Source of the DNA: Isoetes taiwanensis
Taxonomy: Eukaryota > Streptophyta > Lycopodiopsida > Isoetales > Isoetaceae
Direction of reading: 5' to 3'
NCBI GenBank assembly: GCA_021234155.1
Contig: JAJEKV010000020.1
Coordinates: forward strand, 18,901,018-18,965,017
DNA: 64,000 bases
Shown in pieces: positions 55,530-64,000 of the stretch. A model generated the notes under the pieces. The model made no database searches and was not told where the DNA came from. It saw only the letters and a program-made list of their open reading frames with translations. The stretch's first letter is position 1; every line of letters starts with the position of its first letter. Both the position numbers and the translations under genes were made by a program.

Positions 55530-56616
55530 TTGAGGGCAGAATGTGGAAGTGGCATCCACATACAAATATTTGGGAGTGGAGTTTCCTTCTACTATGCACT
55601 GGGACACGTCCATACGGCTACGAGTGACGGCGGGCTGGAAGGCACTATATACAATGCAAAACAATAGCCATAGAGCGGAGTTGTATGATTGGGCCCATCA
55701 GTCACACCTGTTCAAAGTCTTAGTGGAGCCTGTCCTTTTATACGGGGTTGAAGTATGGGGCCCAGTAGTATCCCTCGCTACTTGGAATGACTTGGAGCAA
55801 GTGCAGAAAGCCTTCCTGGTACGAGCACTAGGGGTGAAGTCCACAGTCCCATATCAAATTCTACTGCAGGAGACAGGATTCTTGCTTCTTCAGAGGGCGG
55901 CCCTTGATCGCCATATTGTCTATTTTCAGAAGGTGGTCAATATGGACGATGCTCATCTCCCTAACCTAGCTTATATCATGGCAATGGGGCCACAATGCCT
56001 CAAGGCCTGCTGGAGGGAAAAGAGAGCTCAATGGTTGGCTAGATAGAATGTGCAGAAGCACAATTGCATACATGTGCAAACAGAGGCAGATCGCCATAGC
56101 TTGAGGCAATATCTTGACGCTTGCTTCCTCAGCAAGCTTTGGGATGCCAGTGCCCTTGAACAGGTCAAGACAGCACACTACGAGCGCCACATAAATTCCA
56201 CATTGGAACGAGGCCCGCAATGCTACCTGCGTACCCACTTGCCCATGAAAAGGCGCAGACTCATTGCCTCCATTCGCACAGGAGCACACCATCTTCGAAT
56301 TGAGACGGGCAGATGGATTGGTGAGCCACGCCAGGACAGGCTCTGTAAATGTTGCCAAATGGGAGTCATTGAGGATGAATCTCATACCCTTCAAAGTTGC
56401 CTAGCATATGATCAAATCTGGATGCGTTATGCTGAGTTGGTCAGGCCTGGCCAGCCACTACATGTGACATTGAGCACGGCTTCCATACGGGTGCTGGGAT
56501 CATACCTTCAGGAGGTTATGGACATGCGAGATCAGCTATGTCCTCGGGCACACACTTGACATGTATATATACATTTATTTCATGATGATGTATACTTGTA
56601 CAGTTTGACAACATTC

Positions 56617-56685
56617 TTATTACTGCCACGGTTTTTCCCTCGAAAACCCTTTAGCGCGGGGCTTTTTTAACCCGGACAGTAATAA
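56617..56685 (+). promoter_or_regulatory. LINE-A 3' UTR long hairpin
   Basis: The outer stem pairs TTATTACTG with CAGTAATAA; the inner arms are GTTTTTCCC, CGAAAACCC and GGGGCTTTTTTAACCC. Confidence 0.65.
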
Positions 56686-56712
56686 GTTTGCTGCACTCCT
56701 TCTGGGTCCCAT

Positions 56713-56726
56713 AGGCCGATTGGTCT
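56713..56726 (+). promoter_or_regulatory. LINE 3'-terminal hairpin (AGGCC-GATT-GGTCT)
   Basis: The stem is kept through one G-T wobble. CAGTGGACGATAAAA follows. Confidence 0.6.
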
Positions 56727-56809
56727 CAGTGGACGATAAAAATCATTCATTCTTTCTTTCTTTCTTATTTTACTGACCCTTTGATGTGGACCACTCCTCC
56801 TTGCTTGCT

Positions 56810-57800
56810 CCATATCAGTTTTCCACGATTTTGGAATATTGAAACCAAGACACTTGTCGCTCTCGCCTAATCAGTAAGGAAGAAAGTAATCATTCAAAAT
56901 CATTCTCATAAATGAAATAAGACACATGTCAATACAAACCTATCATAATCTACACCAAATAAACCATGTGTCAATTAAATATTTTAAATCCATGATGATT
57001 TGTACATTCTCAAATGATGAATTACGGCACATGTCGATTTGTACATTACATAATTAATGGTGGATATGCCATATTCATATATACCCAAGGCCGGATCTGC
57101 CACGTATCCATCGCAAGGCTTAAGTTTTATATAATGTCTACATCACTTAGATTTTCCACGATTTTGGAATCTTGAAACCAGTACATGTGTCGCTCTCGGC
57201 TGATTAATAAGGAGCCATAAATGCATCATAAATGCAGCCTTTACGTACCACGTTGGATGAATTAGTAAGGAAGAAAAAAATTTGAGAATAGAAAACCCAA
57301 AAGGTTTATATGGGCCGCCATAAATGCATCATAAATGCAGCCTTTAATTTTGAAGACCTGTATCATGCTGAAAGAATTAGTAACGATTCGTACATTCTCA
57401 AATGATAAAGTACAACACATGTCGATTTGTACATTATATAATTAATGGTGGATATGCCATGTGCATATATACCCAAGGCCGGATTTGCCACGTATCAATT
57501 GCAAGGCTTAGGTTTTGTGTAATGTCTACATCACCTAGGTTTTCCATGATTTTGGATTATTGAAACCAAAACACGTGTCGCTCTCACCTAATTAGTAAGG
57601 AGCCATAAATGCAGCCTTTAATTTCAAAGACATGTGTCACATTGGACAAATTAGTAAAAAAAAATTGAGAACAAAAAACCCAAAAGATTTATATAGACCG
57701 CCATAAATGCAGCCTTTAATTTTGAAGACACATGCCATGCTAAAAGAATTAGTAAGGAAGAAAATAGATGAGAAGAGAAAAGGAAACTACTTTATATAGA
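56810..57800 (+). repeat. Degenerate 330-390 bp tandem array, about three copies
   Basis: The start TTTTCCA(C/T)GATTTTGGA recurs near 56819, 57152 and 57538. Units share GTCGCTCTC, CATAAATGCAGCCTTTA, TTAATGGTGGATATGCCAT and CATATATACCCAAGGCCGGA. No coding content. A minisatellite or satellite-like array is likely. Confidence 0.75.
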
Positions 57801-57879
57801 AGGGATAAAACTTAGCCAATCTGCCACGCGGACACATTCCATTGGAGCCACATGGTGTGAATGTCACTAAGGGCCAAAC

Positions 57880-58510
57880 CCTTAGACCTAGGCCATTTTT
57901 CTGCCTCCAACAATTATTGATCTCAGCTCGCGTTCATAACTCCGTTTCGAGGATCGTTTGTTGCAGTACAACCTAGTAGAACAACCTTAGGAGCATGTGT
58001 GCGCATTAGGAGAAGTGGAATCTACTCCAAAACATCTGCAGGGTGATGGAGACACCAAGAGCTAGGGGGAGTTCCTCTGGAGTAGGTACTTTGAGTAGAT
58101 TCCTTAACAAATCATCTAGAAGTAGTATTCTAGATGAGTTAACATCTTGTATCTCTAGTAGAGCCATTCTAGAACCATGAACTCGGTCTGCAATGAACTC
58201 CAGAGACCCAAGCCATCAGTCTACCCCTATGAGTTCGAGCCTTGGTAGGATTTCCCCTTGTGGTTGTCGTTATTGTATATATCTTGATCTTGTATTGAGA
58301 TGGTGATCCCACCCTTCAAGGTGGTTATGCGAGATGAATGACATGTTTATTCTTCCCACATCAGATTTTTGCTCTATGAAGAGCTTGATGTCAGATAGAC
58401 AGTCTCATGTTGGCGAGTTGTGCTGACAGGAGGGAATTTCCTTTTGATATATGGTCGAGGCATCATATATAAGCAGCGGACATCACAATGGTGTCAGATC
58501 CATGACTCAA
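57880..58510. mobile_element. Possible LTR end and primer-binding-site relic
   Basis: The sequence ends in GCGGACATCACAATGGTGTCAGATCC. TGGTGTCAGATCC resembles the initiator-Met primer-binding site that follows the 5' LTR in many plant LTR retrotransposons. No coding domain follows that I can recognise. It is treated as an old, broken element; family undetermined. Confidence 0.25.
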
Positions 58511-59920
58511 ATGCCTATCTCTAAACGTGAAAACTAAGCAATTAACTAGTTAAATTTGAACTGCGTAGAGCCGACTTACCACATCACATCATAAAAACTC
58601 AAATAGACGTAAACACAAGGGATGGTTGAACAAAAACAATTCCAACAAATAAAATTGTTCACTAGAAGTCCAACTCATAAATTTATTCAAGACTAAACTA
58701 GTTTGAAAAGTTCTATCCACCACCAACCATGACCAAAGATTCAAATCAAGAATCAAATCCGTTCTTAGAGACTCAATAATACAATTCAAAAAGATATTGC
58801 AACACCAATTTAAGAACAAGAAGATCCCAAAAATCTTCGGAAACTTATTAGCAATATAAGCTAATTAACTTATTATAGTAAGAAAATAAGGCAGCAGATA
58901 GCTTATCTGGAATAGCATAGCCAGCCATCACATCTCATGCCCATTGAAGTCCCTTACACAGAATGGTGAGCAGCATCCTAATATTGACACGGCCTATTGT
59001 CTTCAACAAGTTCTTAAGCAACAATATTTCTCAAAATCTTCAGAGGACAATTTTGTCAAGAGAAATCTGAGCCCTAAACTTGGAACCCCTAAACTCAGAA
59101 CGATTAATGCAAGCTTCGTTTGTGAAAGAAGCTTTACTAAGAATGATGTGTTCGGATACTCAGGCTTCAGCTAGGATTAAAATCCTATTCACATGAATGA
59201 GATTATTGCCAAAAATGTCGATTTTTCAGCTGTGTCATCCATGGTATGCTTACAACATGTCTTTTTCCTGCTACAATCGACAACAATTTTGTAAGTACGA
59301 ATTACACCCTTGTAAAATAGAACACCAAATTTGGGCCTAATTATCACTTCATGCTACCTGCTCGATAGATGTACTAGCACAACATTTTACCTATTCTATG
59401 ATATAGTAACTATACTTCCTCAATGGACGAAAGAATAAGGGAAAGTATTAAGGATCAGGGGAAGTATTCTGCTTATCACGATACTAGACTAATAAAGAAA
59501 AAAGCAAAAAATGCATTGAAACCAGAAATAGACGTATTGGAATATTTGCCAACTCAAGAAGACTCATAACACTGCCTGAGTTGGCACTATGAACTGGAAG
59601 AAACATGGAAATGATTCAATGTGACTGATCCAAGCCGTGAAAGAAACTTGTTTGTTAATTGTCTTGATCACTTGTTGAAGGCATTGTTGTATTTTTTAGC
59701 ATCTGAAACTGCGAGCTGCGCTTTGGGAAGTATTTAGTGTCACAACTTTACTTACTCTTGTCTCTGACGATTCTAGCCAGGAGCTATATATGTTTCACAG
59801 CCATTAAAATTTCATGTACCACTGCTTGTTGACGAAGATCTTTTTGCAGTATTGTTAAGAATATTCGTAATTTAATCACAAACTCAAAGACCACTCTGAA
59901 GTCCTGGAAGCGTTTAATCA
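58511..59920. other. Unassigned stretch
   Basis: AT-rich, with no recognised gene or repeat. Confidence 0.5.
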
Positions 59921-60215
59921 CAGTGTCAAAGACCACCCTCGAAATGCCATGTGTGTTGAGATGAAAGCTATTCAGAGTGCTAAACAGTGTCAAAGACCAC
60001 CCTCGAAATGCCATGTGTGTTTAGATGAAAGCTATTCGGAGTGTCAAAAGCACTCTCTAAATCCCAGATGTATTCAGATATAAAGTGGGACCAGTAGATC
60101 AACAATGGGATATCAGCACTGGTGCACATTAAAACAAAAACGTAAACTCACAGACCAGTAGATAAACAATGGTGTATCAGCAATCGTGCATATACAAAAG
60201 CATAAACTCAAAATA
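59921..60215 (+). repeat. Two short tandem duplications
   Basis: A 64-bp unit (CAGTGTCAAAGACCACCCTC, then GAAATGCCATGTGTGTT) occurs at 59921 and 59985. A unit of about 65 bp with GACCAGTAGAT(C/A)AACAATGG occurs near 60087 and 60154. Confidence 0.8.
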
Positions 60216-61295
60216 CATAATAGAAGGGAAATTCTTAAGCATATTCTTAAGAAGGAGAAATTCTTAAGCATATTCTAACAAAATGAAAGTATGAAAAGAT
60301 GCTTATCTGGAGAAGGACGATGCGCATTAGAGTTTGCTACGGAGAGTTAAGAACTGCCTCAAATACACTCCATCTACTAAGATCAGGTTTCTGATGAAAA
60401 AGAATTGCTGCATCGGCCAGAAAAGCTTCAAAATGTTCACCATTGCAACGAGTTCATCCTTTGTCAATAATTTGTGGCAACTATAGCGTCAGATGCTCCT
60501 CGATTTTTGCTCTCAATATCTGTGGCAAACCAAATTAAATCTTGCAGAAGGAAGAAATTCCCTGATGGAAAAGAAAAACGTTTGAAGCAGAGGTTGGTCT
60601 GCACTTCTCAGTGGGAATCCGCAGGACAAAAGCCGACACACAAATAAAGGATTGCCCAAACGAAAATAGGTTCTTCAAATCTCAAACTCTGATGCATAAA
60701 GCCGGTCTGCACGTCTCTCAGGGAAATCCAAAACAAAAGCCCAAGCCCAAAAAAAGGCCAGAGTCTATCCGTCTACTGGAAACCACAAAAGAATGCAACT
60801 GTTCCCTTGGAAAACACAGGCCCGATAAGCAAGAGCATAAAATCTGGAGACTGTCTCTGGTGGCCAAATCTGCAGTGGCACAAAAACTCTAGAACCATCA
60901 CCGTGCAGCCGATTTTATGACAACTGAAACTGTAAAGCCAGAAAATCGTCTCTGTGCGGCCGATTTTGGGGTAGCCCCAAAAGAAGTAACCCTAACAGAA
61001 AACGAAATGCAAAGAAACTATTGCACTAACGTCACCAAAAACTGTAGAAGAGATGGTAAAGATGGTCTACAGCAAATTGCAAATTGAAGGAAATGAAGGA
61101 AATGGAAGTAAGCTCGGAAAAAATTGAAGTAAGCTCGGAAAAAATTTCAGACTGCGTTGATGTGTAGTAAGGTACAAATAGGATGAGAGCTAGGCAGTTG
61201 CTAACTGCTAGGGACACTTGTCCTCTAGCTCTAGAAGTTCATTTACCATCTACACGTTGAAAATAAAGGTAAATGTGACTTCTATACAAAGCATC
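60216..61295. other. Unassigned stretch
   Basis: No recognised gene. GCCGATTTT motifs recur near 60908 and 60960. Confidence 0.45.
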
Positions 61296-61700
61296 AGCCT
61301 CAATAGAATAGAATAGGATAGAATAGAATATACATTAATGTCCCTTGTGCCGCGAGGAATACGGACTTTGTGTAGCATGGGCGAAGCTCCCAAAAAAAGG
61401 CTACTAGCACATCTTATTTGTTATGATGTAGCCTTTTTCTCGAAGGTGACTTTTTTCTATTATTACCAGGCATCCCGCTTTTGCGCCGGCCGTGGGCCGT
61501 GCGATGATCGTCGTTATCAATCAGCTTTTAACTGAACAATTTGTGTGGGGTTTATGAGCCGCTTTTGTGCAGTTCATATTACAAACCCTCTTTCCTGTCT
61601 ATGACCTGGGCTACATTAGTGACGCCGATTACTATCGGGGATTAAAAAACCCGCCAGAAGGTTTTCGAGGAAAAACCTTAATAGTAATGGGCTCAGCGAT
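61296..61700 (-). mobile_element. LINE-A-type 3' end relic
   Basis: On the minus strand the region holds the long hairpin (61628-61688: ATTACTAT pairing with ATAGTAAT, with inner AAAAACC and GGTTTTT) and ends at GGACATTAATGTATATTC and a (TTCTA)n-like tail (61296-61330). No ORF2 sequence is recognised. A second inverted repeat, AAAAAGGCTAC and GTAGCCTTTTT, is at about 61394-61432. Confidence 0.55.
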
Positions 61701-62440
61701 GCATGATATTATCGGATCCGTTTTCCAGTCATTCGGATTTTGGATTTTTCCCACGCCATTATTGTTAGGGTGCAAAAACCCTAAACTAAACCGATTAGTA
61801 TCTTGATTAGAGCTCAATCGGAGCTATGAATATGCGATAATTCTTGTCAACATAACATCACATGTCCAAAGGTAAAGTGTTTATAAACCATCTTGAAATA
61901 TTCTAACTACCATTGTGTTAACACAATCCCCAACTTATGTAGTCCGCCTAATAGTCAGATTTATATTAGTGTAAAGCGTCTAAAGAAACTTCCTAATTTC
62001 ATACATAGCATGCATATACTATGTTGATAGAACCCGATGCATTGTGCAAAGAAACCGGCCCAATTCCATAGCTTACAATGACCAATCTATATTTATACCT
62101 AATGATGATAAAAGAATGAAAAGATCAATCATCCGGGTTATGCGAGATAGTGGTATCACCCTTCCCTGTTTTTGTGTGTTACTAGCTATTCAATTCAAAT
62201 GAAAAAACTGATTAGATGAATGTCCTCATCTTGAGTTTTTGAAGGTATGCGACATAATTGATTGTGCTATTCCCCTGTTCCACTTTGTTGGACATTCTGC
62301 AGGTTGGCAAAACTTCTTGTAGAGTCCCAAACATGGTTTTGATTATTCTATGGATGTCTTCACATAATCTGCAACACATCCTCAAGCACTTGATGTAAGA
62401 GCACTTGTAAGCTATTATTTATTAAAGCCTTTAGGCTCTC
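61701..62440. other. Unassigned stretch
   Basis: AT-rich, with no recognised feature. Confidence 0.45.
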
Positions 62441-62720
62441 CTTGATCATTTTGGTGATCCAGGGGAACCGGTTGGAGGGTCGTGCCCTCGCTATCACGGC
62501 CTACTGGCGGGGGTTAGACCCCTCGGTCCAGAAGCGTATCCCCGATCTCCTTTTTGACTACAAATACCACACTTATATACATATGCATTGTGTCTTTTCA
62601 TGTTGGTTTGTTATTCTATGGCGGGGAGTTTATAGTGGTGGGATTACCGGTTGGTGGGTCCGGCCCTCGCTATCACGGTGTACTGCGGAGGCTGAGCCTC
62701 TACGTCCGTAACTTATTCGT
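62441..62720 (+). mobile_element. Possible retrotransposon gag-like fragment
   Basis: A frame reads GRALAITAYWRGLDPSVQKR, in the style of the YxxGLxPxVQxR segment of plant Ty3/gypsy gag. A duplicated GGTGGGTCCGGCCCTCGCTA-type segment follows at about 62650-62680. Very short; treated as an old, broken element. Confidence 0.3.
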
Positions 62721-63399
62721 CCACCTTTTACTCAAATGCATTTGCCTTGCCTATGCAGCCCCTAGCCTCTCTTTGTATTCCCTAATTTGTTCTTTGAATA
62801 TAAACTAGAAATATTTGATCTCTTTTATAAACTTAAGAGCTAAAGAAATCTCAAAGCCAGAGAAAAGTAGAGAGCAAATTAGAGTGACTAACATGCCAGA
62901 AAATGTCTTTACTAAATGCAATGTCTGGAAATCAAAATATATACTACCCCAAGCTAACAGAATTGGTCATTGCCTTGATTCAAAAAATGAAAGAAAACTT
63001 ATCACAGGAAGGATTCGATTCGTGTGCAAAGTTTCAGAGGCCGAAGTTTCAGAGCTGAACCGTCGCCAATCTCTGAAAAACTTAAGCACCATTGGATGGA
63101 GTGCTCAAAGAGCTTTCCAAAAGCCCAAACACACCCAAAGCTGCCACCAGATACAGAAGTTATGGCCAAAAGAATACTGCAGCCAAACCCTAGCACCGCC
63201 AAAAGAGGGCCGGGACTGTCAGGTGGATTCTATCGACTAAAACAGAGGAAACACCATACAAATCATACACCAACGGAAAGCTCGTTCGATAAGCTTTCCA
63301 ACGAGCCCAAGAACACCTGAATCTGACACCGGAATCCCGAGTTATGAGCAAAAGGGCAGGGCTGAAACCCTAAGCACCCTCCATGAGCGCCCTCCATGA
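62721..63399. other. Unassigned, possibly retrotransposon-flanking sequence
   Basis: It contains paired motifs such as GAAAGCTCGTTCGATAAGCT and TTTCCAACGAGCCC with GAGTTATGAGCAAAA, a style common beside plant LTR retrotransposons. The unit CATGAGCGCCCTC is duplicated near 63382-63410. No coding sequence is recognised. Confidence 0.35.
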
Positions 63400-64000
63400 G
63401 CGCCCTCCATATTTGCCTCATGAAATATATTGAGTTCTCTTGGCACATGGTGCACCTCCCAAGTCTTGAAGCTTGATAATTCTTCCAAAACCTTGTTTCT
63501 TAGCAAGACCTTGTTCTGATATTGGAGTTGGGGCAGCTCATACTCACCACAAGGACTTGGAATCAAGAGATCTTCTTCAATGAAGTTAAAAGCTTCAAAT
63601 TCTTCAACCTTGTTATTGAGAGTCATCTTTTTTCTTCCATCATCCATTGTAGATAGCCATTTTCTTCCTAAAAGCAAGTCATAGATATTTGATTTTTCAT
63701 CACAAATGCCACCACAACAAAGTTAGCAGCCACTATGATATCCTCAATGTCAATTAGAAAATTACATACAATGCCTATAGGTTTGATTTTAGTATTTGAG
63801 AAAGATTTTAGCACCGTTGGAGCTTTCTTGTCAATCTTTAAACCACACAACCTCATAATGTGATGGGGCATCACATTAAGTGGTGATCCCCCATCAAGCA
63901 ACACTTTGGTCAAGACTTTCTTACCTCTGGCCTGCACGCATGGTCGCGTCTGGATGAAGCGGGGCGGCTCTGATCCGAGTAGCAGTCGAATTGCCCACAG
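63400..64000 (-). mobile_element. Ty3/gypsy retrotransposon protease-region fragment
   Basis: The minus strand encodes a retropepsin-like region with KVLLDGGSPLNVMPHHIM and LRLCGLKIDKKAP-type text (63668-63937), typical of plant Ty3/gypsy pol. A further coding-like piece lies at 63402-63677. Only a fragment is in the window and the element continues past the right edge. It is a broken fossil. Confidence 0.65.

Larger units (their letters stand above)
55530..56767 (+). mobile_element. LINE family A, 5'-truncated C-terminal ORF2, copy 4
   Basis: The copy starts at the RT thumb: VASTYKYLGVEFPSTMHWDT, then LFKVLVEPVLLYGVEVWGPV and QVQKAFLVRALGVKSTVPYQ. This frame is open to 56046. After a stop and frame change it resumes (56050-56559) with DRHSLRQYLDACFLSKLWDA, RRRLIASIRTGAHHLRIET, GRWIGEPRQDRLCKCC and EDESHTLQSC. 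The 3' UTR has the long hairpin (56617-56685), the terminal hairpin (56713-56726), CAGTGGACGATAAAAATCAT and a (TTCT)n tail to 56767. It is very close to copy 3 at 35732-36475. Confidence 0.9.

Noticed and set aside
1-64000. CRISPR array, prokaryotic operon, phage or defence system
   Set aside because: No direct repeats with uniform spacers, no ribosome-binding-site/ORF trains and clear plant introns; the regular arrays present are CACTA subterminal repeats and tandem repeats.

Overview
This is a stretch of plant nuclear DNA. The one whole protein-coding gene is a split DHHC palmitoyltransferase of the plant PAT10 type, with short GT-AG introns. Nearly everything else is transposon-derived: LINEs, tRNA-type SINEs, TIR elements, a CACTA element, Ty3/gypsy remains and many tandem repeats. 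No operons, ribosome binding sites or prokaryotic genes are visible. The low gene density and abundance of LINEs suggest a large land-plant genome; a fern or other seed-free plant is my guess, held weakly.

Layout. 0-5.4 kb: duplicated non-coding blocks around a minus-strand LINE (family B) whose reverse transcriptase (RT) region is tandemly amplified with an exact 576-bp period. 7.0-11.45 kb: a giant foldback structure. GC-rich end units and about 1-kb polypyrimidine/polypurine tracts enclose TTCTAGAA-type repeats, and at the centre are two 229-bp inverted arms carrying tRNA-like pol III boxes. 12.7 kb: a decayed DEAD-box helicase exon. 14.1-20.4 kb: a TIR element, then two copies of a duplicated segment, one of them split by a 4.4-kb insertion that itself contains a family A LINE. 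20.4-21.6 kb: a family B LINE. 21.9-24.3 kb: a pyrimidine-biased degenerate repeat. 25.0-26.4 kb: two unrecognised ORFs invaded by a LINE tail. 27.8-29.0 kb: a LINE ORF1-like relic.

29.87-40.07 kb is a 10,200-bp CACTA-type element, bounded by 3-bp CAT duplications, that sits inside an older TIR element. It holds further TIR elements, a LINE fragment and what looks like captured host DNA, including an OSCA/CSC1 ion-channel exon. 41.2-46.0 kb holds two retroposed units that encode only a LINE ORF1 (DUF4283-like) protein. Each is flanked by target-site duplications and ends in an A-rich tail. 48.0-51.1 kb is the PAT10-like gene. 51.7-64 kb is tandem repeats, another family A LINE, LINE 3' relics and Ty3/gypsy fragments.

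A common thread links the retroelements. LINE families A and B, and apparently a SINE, end in the same small module: a 4-5 bp hairpin with a 4-nt loop, then GACGAYAAAA or a variant, then a microsatellite whose unit differs from copy to copy. The hairpin stem shows compensatory changes between copies, which points to a conserved RNA signal. All calls are from reading the sequence; no database search was possible.
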